From assembly GCA_903893795.1 (NCBI GenBank), contig CAITNO010000034.1, forward strand, positions 31,997 through 95,996: a stretch of DNA of 64,000 nucleotides. The letters are read 5' to 3'. The notes below the pieces were generated by a model. The model was not told the origin of the DNA. It saw only the letters and a list, made by a program, of their open reading frames with translations, and made no database searches. The translations under genes were made by a program, and so were the position numbers. Positions 50,761 to 64,000 of the stretch are shown here, one piece after another. This stretch comes from Candidatus Hydrogenedentota bacterium (GTDB lineage: Bacteria; Hydrogenedentota; Hydrogenedentia; Hydrogenedentales; CAITNO01). How positions within the stretch are numbered: the stretch's first letter is position 1; every line of letters begins with the position of its first letter.

Positions 50761-50854
50761 GAAGCGGGGTGTCCTTTGCTGCGCTTTGGTGTTAGGGGCG
50801 AGCCCGTATTCTATAGAAGCGGCCCGCATTACGCAATCCGGAGAAAGGCCACAA

Positions 50855-51031
50855 GGGGACTGGCATCCTGTTTCCGCACAGGGCCCGCAATTTGAAAAGG
50901 ACGCCGACACCGGAAACAGGTGCCTGTACCCGTGTCGCCAAGGCGTTCGCGAGCACGGATACAGGCACCATTTCCGACAGGAAACGGCAAGGGACACCGC
51001 TGACTCATTGCCGGAAATGGTGCCAGTCCCC
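50855..51031. repeat. composite inverted-repeat element (REP/MITE-like)
   Basis: The ends, GGGGACTGGCATCCTGTTTCCG (50855-50876) and the complement of CGGAAATGGTGCCAGTCCCC (51012-51031), are imperfect inverted repeats. Inside lie two more stems: GGTGCCTGTACCCGTG (50919-50934) with CACGGATACAGGCACC (50954-50969), 15 of 16 matching, and CACCATTTCCG (50966-50976) with CGGAAATGGTG (51012-51022), perfect. It resembles REP sequences mobilised by TnpA-REP (RAYT) transposases. No transposase gene is inside. Confidence 0.75.
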
Positions 51032-51145
51032 CGGCGGACTCGGCGCCACTGAAATTGACCCCGGCCAATTCCTTGCATACAATGGACGTTATCATTCTGC
51101 TGGCGCCCATGCCGGGCGCCCAACCTAGATGGGGATTTGTGAGCC

Positions 51146-52738
51146 ATGGCGAAGAACAACACCGTATATTTGGTTTCGAACGGCGACATGCGAGAGCCTG
51201 CCTGCACGGCGGGCTGGCCGCTGCAGTCGTCCACACTGGCGCAGGTCAAGAAAGCGCTCAAGAAGCTCGGCTGGGACAGCATTGCCCTGCCCGAATACGA
51301 CGCCAAGCGCAAGCACGGTTTCCTGACGAGGCAGTGCGAGGGCACGGCGGCCTTCCGCAAGATTGATCCGGAAGCGCCGGTCATCGTCGTGCTAAACATC
51401 TGGGCCTATGCCCACCATGTGTGCGGCCCGCTGCAGACACACCGGGGCCCGATTCTGATGCTGGCCAATTTCGACGGCACCTGGCCGGGACTGGTGGCGC
51501 TGCTCAACCATTCGGCGTCGCTCGACCGGCTCAACGTGAAGCACTCGCGGCTGTGGACCGAGTCCTTCAGCGCGGACCCGGATTTCATGGCCAAGTTGGC
51601 CGAGTGGTGCAAGTCCGGCACGGTGAAGCACTCCATGGCGCACGTTACCGACGCGGCCAAGCTCAAGCTGAATGCCGATGCTGAGAAACTCGGCACCGAG
51701 CTGGCCGCCGAGATTAAGTCGGAACGCCGCATCATGGGCCAGTTTGACCCGGGCTGCATGGGCATGCTCAACGCCGTCATGGACCCGGCCAAGCTGGGGG
51801 CCATCGGCCTGCCGATCGAATACCTGAACCAGAGTGACCTGGTGGCGGAGATGAACCTCGTCAGCGACGAGGAGGCCCAGAAGATTTTTGACTGGCTGCT
51901 CAAGAAGGGCGCCAACTTCCACTTCGGCGTCAACAAGTTCACCGAGCTCACCCCGGAGCAGGTGCTGACGCAGATGAAGATGTACATTGCAGCCTGCCGC
52001 TTCATGGCCCGCTACGGACTCAGTTCGCTGGGCATCCCCTACCAACTCGGACTGGTGCGATGCGTGCCCGCTTCGGACCTTGTTGAGGGCATGCTCAACA
52101 ATGAGGACCGCCCGCCGGTGCGCGACCCGGAAACCAAGAAGGTCGTGTTCGAGGGCGAGGCCATCCCCCACTTTAACGAGGGCGACATCGGCGCGGGCGT
52201 GCCCCAGTTGCTGATGAAGGAAATCTACGCCAAGAAGAAAATGCCGACCGAGACCACGCTGCACGATGTGCGCTGGGGTCGTGAGTACGAGGGCAAGTAC
52301 GTTTGGGTCTTCCTGATTTCCGGTGCCGCGCCGCCTGCCCATTTTGGCGGCTGGAAGAAAACCCATGTGTACCGTCAGTCGACGATGTATTTCCCGCTCG
52401 GCGGCGGCACCTGCTCGGGCGTGTCCAAGCCCGGCGTCATCACCTGGGCCCGCTGCTGGGAGGCCTACGGCGAACTGGGCATGGACTGCGGCACGGGCGA
52501 GGTGCTGGAGCTTCCTGAGGCGGAACTGAAAGAGCGCATGGACCGCACCACGCCCACCTGGCCCATCGCCAATGTCCACATCCCCGGCTACGGCCGCGAC
52601 GAACTGATGGCCTCGCACATGTCGAACCACATCGTCATCGGCTATGGCGACATTCTCCAGGAACTAATCGCCACCTGCCGCAGCCTGGGCATGAAAGTCC
52701 GCGTGGGCGGCAAGGCGGGCAAAGACCTCAAGAAGTAA
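51146..52738 (+). CDS. L-fucose/L-arabinose isomerase-like protein
   Basis: The 530-residue protein resembles sugar isomerases of the FucI-like fold: VIVVLNIWAYAHHV, MLANFDGTWPGLVAL, HFGVNKFTELTPEQVL, a mid-part EGDIGAGVPQLL, and GGGTCSGVSKPGVITWAR. Residues around CCR/YG, with an acidic cluster (EGDIG and DVRWGREYEG) could hold the divalent metal, but the catalytic Glu and Asp are not confidently placed. FucI converts L-fucose to L-fuculose. The family is broad, so substrate is unassigned. The ATG at 51146 lacks a strong ribosome-binding site. Confidence 0.78.
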   Translation: MAKNNTVYLVSNGDMREPACTAGWPLQSSTLAQVKKALKKLGWDSIALPEYDAKRKHGFLTRQCEGTAAFRKIDPEAPVIVVLNIWAYAHHVCGPLQTHRGPILMLANFDGTWPGLVALLNHSASLDRLNVKHSRLWTESFSADPDFMAKLAEWCKSGTVKHSMAHVTDAAKLKLNADAEKLGTELAAEIKSERRIMGQFDPGCMGMLNAVMDPAKLGAIGLPIEYLNQSDLVAEMNLVSDEEAQKIFDWLLKKGANFHFGVNKFTELTPEQVLTQMKMYIAACRFMARYGLSSLGIPYQLGLVRCVPASDLVEGMLNNEDRPPVRDPETKKVVFEGEAIPHFNEGDIGAGVPQLLMKEIYAKKKMPTETTLHDVRWGREYEGKYVWVFLISGAAPPAHFGGWKKTHVYRQSTMYFPLGGGTCSGVSKPGVITWARCWEAYGELGMDCGTGEVLELPEAELKERMDRTTPTWPIANVHIPGYGRDELMASHMSNHIVIGYGDILQELIATCRSLGMKVRVGGKAGKDLKK

Positions 52739-52806
52739 ACAAACCGACTCTCGTTCACATCGGCGCGGCGTTCCACGGGATGCCGCGCCACTTTCTTTTG
52801 GAGAAG

Positions 52807-52851
52807 ACGGTGCGTTTCATTTTGCTTCGCAAAATTCCACGCACCCTACGG
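52807..52851. repeat. palindromic repeat family 1, second copy
   Basis: This unit repeats 17391-17437: ACGGTGCGT and ATTTTGC pair with GCAAAAT and ACGCACC, loop TTC. Its CCTACGG end supplies the stop codon (CTA at 52846-52848) of the histidine kinase gene on the minus strand. Confidence 0.9.
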
Positions 52852-55293
52852 CTTGGTCCTCGCCACAGCCCTCGCCGAATCCAGCGCCTGACGCACGTGC
52901 GTGAGGAGGGCGACCCGGTTGTAGGGCTTGTGCAGCAGCGGCCTTTCCTCACCGCCGACAAGCTTTTCCCTTAGCGCGTCCCGGTTGTAACCGCTGCAGA
53001 AGATCACCGGGATGTGGGGGCGGTGGGAAACCACGTATTCGCAGAGGGCGGCCCCGCCTGCCCGGGGCATCACCACATCGGCCAACACCAGGTCAATCTC
53101 ATCCTGGTGCTCGGCGAAAAGGCCCATCCCCTCCACTCCGTCGCATGCGGCCAGCACCCGATAGCCCTTTTGTTCCAACACCTCGACCGCCAGTTCGCGC
53201 ACCAGTTCCTCGTCTTCGGCGATAAGAATGGTCTCCCTTCCGCCGGGCACATCCTCCGCCCGTTCGGTGGACGGCGGTGCGACCGCATCGGCGGGCCCCG
53301 ACACCGCGGGCAGATAGAGGTGGAAGGTGGTCCCCTGCCCCGGTTCGCTGTGCACCTGGATTTCTCCATGATGCTGATGGACGATGGAGTAGACGGTGGC
53401 CAGGCCAAGTCCCGTGCCCTTGCCCGCCTCTTTCGTCGAATAGAAGGGCTCGAAGATGCGCTCCTGGAATTCTATGGGTATGCCGACGCCGGTGTCCGAA
53501 ACGGAAATGAGCACATATTCACCCGGCTGCGCCCACGGCTGTGTGGCGCAGAAGGCCGCATCAAGGATGACGCCGAAAGTCTCAATGGTGATGCGCCCGC
53601 CGTCGGGCATGGCATCGCGGGCGTTGACGCACAGGTTCATGATCACCTGCTCCATCTGTCCCGGATCGGCGTAGACCACCGGCGGCTGCAGGCCGGGCCT
53701 GAGAATGAGCTCGATGTGCGCACCAATGAGCCTCCGCAACATTTTGAGCATGTCCCCGACGACATTGTTGAGGTCTATTGTCTCGGGCTGTCCCGCCTGC
53801 TTCCTGCCAAAGAGAAGCAGTTGGCGCACCAACCGCGCCGCGCGGAGGATCGCGCTGCGGCCCAGTTCGAGCTGCCGGGCCGCGTGGTCATCGGGCGACA
53901 GACCGGCCAGCGCCATCTCTGTGTAGCCGCCAATCACCTGCAGCAGATTGTTGAAATCGTGGGCGACCCCGCCTGCAAGCTGGCCGATGGCCTCCATCCG
54001 CTGCGACTGCTGGAGCCGCCGCTCCAGTCGGCGCTCGTTGGTGACGTCGCGCTGCAGCGCCACGTAGTTGATGATCGTCCCGTGCTCATTGCGCACCGGA
54101 GAAATGACCGTCTGCTGCTCGAAAACCACCCCGTCCTTGCGCCGGTTCATAAACAGCCCGTTCCAAATCTCCCCCCTGCTTATCGTAGTCCAAAGCTGCT
54201 CATAGAAAGAGGCATCGTGGGCGCCGCTTCGCAGCATGCGCGGCTTGTGGCCAAGCACCTCGCCGGAACTGTATCCGGAGGCCCTTTCAAATGCCGGATT
54301 CACATATTGAATAACCCCATCCGGGTCGGTGATGACAACAGACTCGTCGGTCTGTTCCATCGCCGTAACCAGCCGCGCCCGTTCGTCCTCACGCTGCTTC
54401 TCGTCCGTGATATCCGCGCTGGTGCCCAGCACACCGAAGATTTCGCCCGAGGCGTCGCGGAGCGGAACTTTGTTTGTCCTCAGCCAGCGAAGGGAGCCGT
54501 CATCACGGCGGGACTGTTCAAGAATGTCGTATATGGGCTCGCCGGTTGCCAGAATCTGCCGGTCGCAGGCCTGCCGGACATCCGCCAATTCGACCAACCA
54601 GGAGAATTCATGGTCCCGCCTGCCAATCAACGCCGCCGGAGACGGCACTCCCACGTTGTCTGCATGCCGCTGGTTGGAACCCAAGTATTGAAAACTCCGG
54701 TCCCTCCAGAACACCCCTTCGGGAAGGCTGTCGATCACGCTCTGCAGCATGTGCTCCGACCGCTCGAGCGCACCGCGCGCGCGGTCAAGCGCCTCGCGCT
54801 CGCGCACCAATTCAGCATTGCGCTGCCGCAGTTCCTGCGTGTTGCCCCAAATTCGCCGCGCCAGGCGCATGGTCCCCAGCAGCACGAGCACCGTTCCGGC
54901 GGCGAAGAAGGCCGCCTGCAGTGTTTTGCTTCGCAGGTCATCGCGGCCGATGAATGCGACGGTGTTGAACACTTGAATGTTTCCAATGAGATCGAGCGCC
55001 TTTGCGCCTATGACCAGTGCCATGGCAAACAGGAGTTCGGTGGGGGTGCGTCCAAGCCGACGCAGATAAAGGAGGGTGCCGAAGCCTATCAGAACCGTCG
55101 CGCACAGGCTGTAGATCTCGTCGATGGATGTCTCTTTCCCGATTTTGGTGGGAAGAAGCATGCCGGCGCGAATTTCCAGAATGGCTCCAATGACGATGAG
55201 CGTGGCCGGATGAAAGAGCAACGCGCCCAGCCGGCGCACTGCGCCAGCCATCGCATTCACTTCCTGAGACGTGTCTTTCTGCGGCCCCCTCAT
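52846..55293 (-). CDS. membrane-bound hybrid histidine kinase with PAS domains and receiver
   Basis: The 815-residue protein starts at 55293 with GGAG upstream. About four membrane helices occupy residues 20-150, then a coiled coil, two PAS domains (about 175-290 and 300-420; GVFWRDRSFQYLGSN and VVITDPDGVIQYVNPAF are recognisable), the dimerisation and phospho-acceptor helix with GGVAHDFNNLLQVIGGY (His), and an ATPase domain with NLCVNARDAM (N box), SVSDTGVGIP (G1) and GTGLGLATVYSI (G2). The C-terminal receiver has ILIAEDEELVREL and VLADVVMPRAG (phospho-Asp), and KPYNRVALLTH. There is no output domain, so the signal probably passes to a separate regulator. The gene ends in Pro and TAG from the repeat. 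Confidence 0.93.
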   Translation of the reverse strand: MRGPQKDTSQEVNAMAGAVRRLGALLFHPATLIVIGAILEIRAGMLLPTKIGKETSIDEIYSLCATVLIGFGTLLYLRRLGRTPTELLFAMALVIGAKALDLIGNIQVFNTVAFIGRDDLRSKTLQAAFFAAGTVLVLLGTMRLARRIWGNTQELRQRNAELVREREALDRARGALERSEHMLQSVIDSLPEGVFWRDRSFQYLGSNQRHADNVGVPSPAALIGRRDHEFSWLVELADVRQACDRQILATGEPIYDILEQSRRDDGSLRWLRTNKVPLRDASGEIFGVLGTSADITDEKQREDERARLVTAMEQTDESVVITDPDGVIQYVNPAFERASGYSSGEVLGHKPRMLRSGAHDASFYEQLWTTISRGEIWNGLFMNRRKDGVVFEQQTVISPVRNEHGTIINYVALQRDVTNERRLERRLQQSQRMEAIGQLAGGVAHDFNNLLQVIGGYTEMALAGLSPDDHAARQLELGRSAILRAARLVRQLLLFGRKQAGQPETIDLNNVVGDMLKMLRRLIGAHIELILRPGLQPPVVYADPGQMEQVIMNLCVNARDAMPDGGRITIETFGVILDAAFCATQPWAQPGEYVLISVSDTGVGIPIEFQERIFEPFYSTKEAGKGTGLGLATVYSIVHQHHGEIQVHSEPGQGTTFHLYLPAVSGPADAVAPPSTERAEDVPGGRETILIAEDEELVRELAVEVLEQKGYRVLAACDGVEGMGLFAEHQDEIDLVLADVVMPRAGGAALCEYVVSHRPHIPVIFCSGYNRDALREKLVGGEERPLLHKPYNRVALLTHVRQALDSARAVARTKP

Positions 55294-55497
55294 CACATCT
55301 CCATGCCGAATTCTCGGCCCGTATTTCAACACTCTGGAATCTGAACCGGCGCAAAATGCCCCCGCGCCTGAACCTTCATCTGTGCGTGCCAATGCCGTTG
55401 CCTAGCCAACCTATCATGTCAGGAAGGCGGTGAAAAGTCAAACCGATCGGTTCGCGTCATATATGTAAGGAGCAACGACGGGCATGCGCCGGTGCCC

Positions 55498-55998
55498 TCA
55501 GCGCGAATACTTTTCCCAGTGCATTACCTCGGACAACGGGCGTTTCTTGGGACTGGGCACCACTGCGGCATAGCCGACCGAGACGAGACTCACCAACCGG
55601 TGACTGTTGGGAATGCCGAGCAGTTCCGCCACGGCCCCGGCGTAGGGCTTTTTGTCCCCCGCGACCCAGCAGGAGCCCAGCCCCAGCGCATGCGCGGCCA
55701 GAAGCAGGTTCTCGGTGGCGTTGCAGCCGTCCTCCAGGTAATAGGGTCCCTCCGCACAGGCCACGGCAATGCACACGGGGGCATCGGAGATGAAGGGACC
55801 ATTTGCAGCCAGGGAAGCAATGACCGCACGGACACCCGGGTCGGTCACGACGACAAACTCCCACGGCTGCACATTGCGCGCCGAGGCGGCGAGCCGGCCA
55901 CAGTCAACAATCGTCTCAATCTGTTCACGGGTTACAGGACGGTGCGGGTCATAGACACGAACCGACCTGCGTCCGCGAAGAACTTCCACAGCGTCCAT
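55498..55998 (-). CDS. nitroreductase-family flavoprotein
   Basis: The 166-residue protein has the FMN-binding start MDAVEVLRGRRSVRVYD and AASARNVQPWEFVVV, and the later LLLAAHALGLGSCWVAG and GIPNSHRLVSLVSVGYA. Small nitroreductase family enzymes use FMN and NAD(P)H. Their substrates range from nitro compounds to quinones and flavins. It starts at 55998 with AGGAGAA upstream. It has no operon partner. Confidence 0.92.
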   Translation of the reverse strand: MDAVEVLRGRRSVRVYDPHRPVTREQIETIVDCGRLAASARNVQPWEFVVVTDPGVRAVIASLAANGPFISDAPVCIAVACAEGPYYLEDGCNATENLLLAAHALGLGSCWVAGDKKPYAGAVAELLGIPNSHRLVSLVSVGYAAVVPSPKKRPLSEVMHWEKYSR

Positions 55999-56041
55999 CT
56001 CATTCTCCTTGTTGGATTGAATGGCGCAGCGCGAGGAATTG

Positions 56042-56533
56042 TCAGTGCTTTGCCGGTGGAAGCACCTGCTGGGGTGCCGGGACTGAAATGGGTGGGGCGG
56101 CCTCGGGCGCTGGCGCAGCCTTGGGCGCCGGGACAGCCTTGGGCGCCGGGGCAGAAATGGGTGGGGCGGCCTCGGGCGCGGGTGCAGCCTTGGGTGCCTC
56201 GGACGGGGCGGCGGGGGCAGCGGGAGGCGTCAGGAGCCTTTCGTCTACATGAAAGACCGTCTCCGCCTTGCTGCCGACGGCGCCGCCAATCTCCCGTGCG
56301 ATGGCCTCGGCCTCCACGGAATCTTTCTTGAGGGCGTCAACGCGCGCATGAGCCTGTTCCACCCGCGTTTCAAGTTTGCGGACCTCTTTACGGACCTGCT
56401 CAATGACCAACTGGTCCTTCTTGAGATGCTCTTTGCGGTCATTATAGTCCCTGTACTTCATGTAACAGAGGCACAGCACGACCGCGGCCAGTGAGGAGGC
56501 AAACAGTTTTATGATTCCCGTTGTGCTGAGCAT
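56042..56533 (-). CDS. FtsB/DivIC-like coiled-coil membrane protein with Pro/Ala repeats
   Basis: The 163-residue protein has one membrane helix (about 7-27) followed by a Lys/Glu coiled coil (about 30-80). It lies right after enolase, where ftsB often lies. This supports a septum-formation FtsB/DivIC-like role, but sequence identity alone is weak. The C-terminal half is a low-complexity Ala/Pro region with a repeated unit (KAAPAPEAAPPIS and KAAPAPEAAPPISVPAPQ), possibly spanning the cell wall. The ATG at 56533 lacks a ribosome-binding site because a terminator hairpin (56538-56565) sits immediately upstream. Confidence 0.65.
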   Translation of the reverse strand: MLSTTGIIKLFASSLAAVVLCLCYMKYRDYNDRKEHLKKDQLVIEQVRKEVRKLETRVEQAHARVDALKKDSVEAEAIAREIGGAVGSKAETVFHVDERLLTPPAAPAAPSEAPKAAPAPEAAPPISAPAPKAVPAPKAAPAPEAAPPISVPAPQQVLPPAKH

Positions 56534-56537
56534 GGCG

Positions 56538-56565
56538 GAAAAAGGGGAGGCCTTGCGGCCTCCCC
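56538..56565 (-). terminator. rho-independent terminator after enolase
   Basis: On the minus strand, GGGGAGGCC and GGCCTCCCC (56544-56552 with 56557-56565) form a nine-base stem with a four-base loop, followed by TTTTTTCC. It lies between the eno stop (56585) and the FtsB-like start (56533), occupying its expected ribosome-binding region. Confidence 0.85.
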
Positions 56566-56584
56566 TTCCTTCATTGTGTTCGGT

Positions 56585-57934
<1,350 letters not shown>

Positions 57935-58006
57935 TCAAGAAACGACCCGCCAAACCAGCCACGAATGCGCCGCCCAACGGCGCGTCCGTAATAATACCCT
58001 AAGCCT

Positions 58007-58807
58007 TCAGCCTTTCCAAGGAAAGAGCAAATCTCGAAATCCTCGGTTAAGATAATCATCATTTGCATCGTCAAAATCAACCCGCGCCGGTGTGTCCGTG
58101 ACCCTTGCCGATTCCGTCGCGGCATATTTGCGGGAAAGCAGCTCATAAGCGGCGCAGTGCAGCACCACAAGCGCCGCCAGAGCAAAGCAGACCAGCACCA
58201 ATGGCACAAGCACAGAAACGGCGGCGATTAACGCCGAATGCAGGGCAAGTCCCGCAAAAAAGAGCGGGTTGTCAACCACCAGCAACGCCGCCAGTTTGAC
58301 CGCGCCAAGGGGCCCCAGGTTCTTGTGGACCATTGCAGGCGCGGCGGCCGTCGCGGTCAGGCCGAGAAACACCAACGCCCAGAGGGCAACCGCGCTCAGG
58401 CCGTAACCCGCGACCGGATGGGTCGCGCCCAGGTGTGAGGCATAAAACCAGATACTGCTCAGCAGGCATGCGCCAGCGAACATATAGCACAACCCGAGCG
58501 CAGCGCCGCGCAGGCCAAATCGGCGCAATCCCGTGAAAAAGGCGCCCACAGAGCCGTCCCTCGTTTCTATGAGTCCGCGCACCATCCACGCGAGGGCAAG
58601 GGCGCAGGAAAAACAAAGCAAAGATGAAAGAAGTGACGCTGCAAGAAAAACGGCCGTAAATGCACTTTGGGGCGTATGACGCGCTGCCATTGCCGCCCCG
58701 ACAAAGGGAATGGCACACAGCATTGAGGAGGCCAGATTGGCCAGCATGAGCTTTCCCAAGTGGTCGTAGGCTACCCAAAAAGCCATTTTCAGCACACGGG
58801 AAAGCAT
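58007..58807 (-). CDS. YesL-like (DUF624-like) membrane protein
   Basis: The 266-residue protein has about five membrane helices and matches the DUF624/YesL layout: KMAFWVAYDHLGKLMLANLA at the start, LIETRDGSVGAFFTGLRRFG in the middle, VKLAALLVVDNPLFF, and a long acidic tail (RVDFDDANDDYLNRGF). The function of the family is unknown; some members lie near sugar-transport genes. Start 58807 is 25 bp after the PPIase stop, so they are co-transcribed. Confidence 0.65.
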   Translation of the reverse strand: MLSRVLKMAFWVAYDHLGKLMLANLASSMLCAIPFVGAAMAARHTPQSAFTAVFLAASLLSSLLCFSCALALAWMVRGLIETRDGSVGAFFTGLRRFGLRGAALGLCYMFAGACLLSSIWFYASHLGATHPVAGYGLSAVALWALVFLGLTATAAAPAMVHKNLGPLGAVKLAALLVVDNPLFFAGLALHSALIAAVSVLVPLVLVCFALAALVVLHCAAYELLSRKYAATESARVTDTPARVDFDDANDDYLNRGFRDLLFPWKG

Positions 58808-58832
58808 AGACGGCCTTCGGTGGGACAGCGGC

Positions 58833-59804
58833 TTACATAAAAATGCGCACGTTGCTGCGCTTGCGCAGGCCGCCCATCCACTTCTGGTAGTGCTCCTCGC
58901 CCACCTTCTTGCGCAGGATCGGCTCGATTTCCTTGCGGGCCTGCTCATAGGAAGTGGTGCCCTCGGCCTCGCGGGCCTCCACCTTCATCAGCGTGAATCC
59001 GTACTCTGTTTCCACAACCGGGCTGAGTTTGCCCGCATCGACCCCGTCGAGCGCCTTTTCCAGTTCGGGAACGAGGTCGCCCTTCTTTACCCAGCCTACC
59101 AGGCCTCCCTCGGCGGCTTCCGGACCCTGCGAACGCGCTTTGGCCAGTTCGGCAAAGTTGGAACCCAGGGCCATTTCGTCACGGATGGCCTCCAGTTTGG
59201 CCTTCGCCTCTTTGCGTGACTTCTTGTCCTTCTCGGCGGCAATGAAGATGCGGCGCACCTCCACCCGCGACGGATGGACGAAGTCCCCAGGGTGATCCTG
59301 ATAATACTGGGCCATGTCCGACTCGGAGACCACCGCCTGCTTTTCAAATTCGCGGCGTTTGCCGATGCTCATCGACATCGCCATGATTTGGCGCTTGATG
59401 CGCTCGCGGAATTCGCTGACCGTTCGGCCCGCCTCTTCCAGCGCCTTCTGGAATGCCTCCGAGGAATCGTACTGCTTCTTGATCGTGCCCATGCGCTTTT
59501 CGACATCGTCATCAGGCACTTTTATACCGGCGGTCTTCGCCTCCTGGTATAGAATCTGATATTCGATGGCCTGGTCGAGCGCCGACCGCAGGGCCTTTTC
59601 CACCTCGACCGCGAACACTTCCTGCGATTTGGCCGACTTGCGCAGTTCCTGAATCGCCGGCCCGGCGTCCTGCACCAGTTCGGACTGCAGGATGGGCTCG
59701 GTTCCGACGCTGGCAACCACGCCGTCGACCAGCACGGCAGCAACGGCCGCTGAAGTCCCGAGAAGCATAATTCCCGCAAACAGCGCAAGCGACAAACGCG
59801 TCAT
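58833..59804 (-). CDS. periplasmic parvulin-type peptidyl-prolyl isomerase, SurA/PrsA-like
   Basis: The 323-residue protein has a signal peptide (LSLALFAGIMLLGTSAAVAA) and a SurA N-terminal domain (VDGVVASVGTEPILQSEL). The parvulin domain appears later as VRRIFIAAEKDKKSRKEA, FAELAKARSQGPEAAEGGLVGWVKKGDLVPELEKAL and GKLSPVVETEYGFTLMKVE. The role is folding of exported or outer-membrane proteins. The start at 59804 is chosen by the signal peptide. The protein is 148 bp downstream of rpoC, followed closely by the YesL-like gene. Confidence 0.92.
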   Translation of the reverse strand: MTRLSLALFAGIMLLGTSAAVAAVLVDGVVASVGTEPILQSELVQDAGPAIQELRKSAKSQEVFAVEVEKALRSALDQAIEYQILYQEAKTAGIKVPDDDVEKRMGTIKKQYDSSEAFQKALEEAGRTVSEFRERIKRQIMAMSMSIGKRREFEKQAVVSESDMAQYYQDHPGDFVHPSRVEVRRIFIAAEKDKKSRKEAKAKLEAIRDEMALGSNFAELAKARSQGPEAAEGGLVGWVKKGDLVPELEKALDGVDAGKLSPVVETEYGFTLMKVEAREAEGTTSYEQARKEIEPILRKKVGEEHYQKWMGGLRKRSNVRIFM

Positions 59805-59910
59805 AAACGCTCTCCCGTGCCGACGTGGCCCTGCCTCCGCCCGCACCATAGGGCGCGGCGCGAAAAGGGTCCATTCGGCCCCTTTCCGCGCCCTGCCAAC
59901 TTTCTTTTCA

Positions 59911-59943
59911 CGCTGCGGCCGCGCGGGTTGCGCGGCCGCAGCG
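59911..59943. other. strong hairpin after rpoC
   Basis: CGCTGCGGCCGCGC (59911-59924) and GCGCGGCCGCAGCG (59930-59943) form a perfect 14-bp stem around GGGTT, ten bases after the rpoC stop. On the minus strand an A-rich rather than T-rich tail follows, so it is not a standard terminator for rpoC. It may block RNA decay. Confidence 0.6.
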
Positions 59944-59952
59944 CTTGATTTC

Positions 59953-64000
<4,048 letters not shown>

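Noticed and set aside
34048..50855. CRISPR array from the short repeats
   Set aside because: The repeats are palindromic, isolated or paired, and not regularly spaced; no cas gene is present.
53014..55344. A 776-codon open frame antisense to the histidine kinase
   Set aside because: Complete histidine kinase and receiver motifs on the minus strand make this frame a shadow.

Overview
The window is GC-rich, densely coded bacterial chromosome. The partial rpoC, the cluster rpmH-rnpA-yidD-yidC-jag-mnmE, the complete gatCAB operon and enolase are clear core genes. Around them lie genes typical of the Planctomycetes/Lentisphaerae/Hydrogenedentota neighbourhood: a DUF1559-type prepilin, a ThuA-like and Gfo/Idh/MocA pair, a PEGA plus formylglycine-generating-enzyme-like protein, GT-C/TPR membrane proteins, large secreted beta-rich proteins with thrombospondin type-3 or kelch repeats, GH4, GH32 and GH116-like enzymes, and a eukaryotic-like Ser/Thr kinase. 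I infer an uncultured bacterium near Hydrogenedentota or the PVC group. No rRNA gene is present to prove this.

Layout. 1-3462: two tandem paralogous GT-C/TPR membrane proteins (minus strand). 3663-6496: an ABC-F ATPase, then a vapBC-type toxin-antitoxin module, then a second diverged copy of the ABC-F 3' end. 6720-11231: gatC-gatA-gatB-rsfS and a Ser/Thr kinase. 11594-13575: three small plus-strand ORFs (one is a stand-alone AMP-binding C-terminal domain) and a prepilin-like secreted protein ending at a strong terminator. 13715-17437: a PbfA-like class III aminotransferase-fold protein, a NagD-type HAD phosphatase, a secreted NPP-type phosphodiesterase, an aminotransferase tail remnant and a palindromic repeat. 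17432-24552: coaE with a GH116-like gene, a secreted metalloprotease-like protein and an acyl-CoA dehydrogenase. 24707-28537: sugar catabolism (Gfo/Idh/MocA, ThuA, GH4) and a methyltransferase. 28689-33975: ferredoxin, PEGA-FGE protein and a giant secreted protein. 34240-40623: ogt followed by the core cluster. 41006-52738: DUF6599-like protein, GH32, Tat-exported aldo/keto reductase, kelch protein, DRE-TIM aldolase, MFS transporter, DedA and an L-fucose-isomerase-like protein. 52846-64000: hybrid histidine kinase, nitroreductase, FtsB-like protein, enolase, YesL-like protein, SurA-like PPIase and rpoC.

The most notable non-gene signal is genome remodelling at gene ends. Three orphan gene ends are visible: the abcF 3' end, an aminotransferase 3' end and an MFS 5' end. 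Three families of palindromic intergenic repeats occur. One of them ends two unrelated minus-strand genes, coaE and a histidine kinase, at the same repeat position, giving both a terminal Pro codon and TAG stop; its left part also closes the aminotransferase remnant with Pro-TAG. A second family closes the MFS remnant. yidC carries an apparent one-base frameshift in a run of five G. No CRISPR array, prophage, tRNA, rRNA or IS transposase was found.
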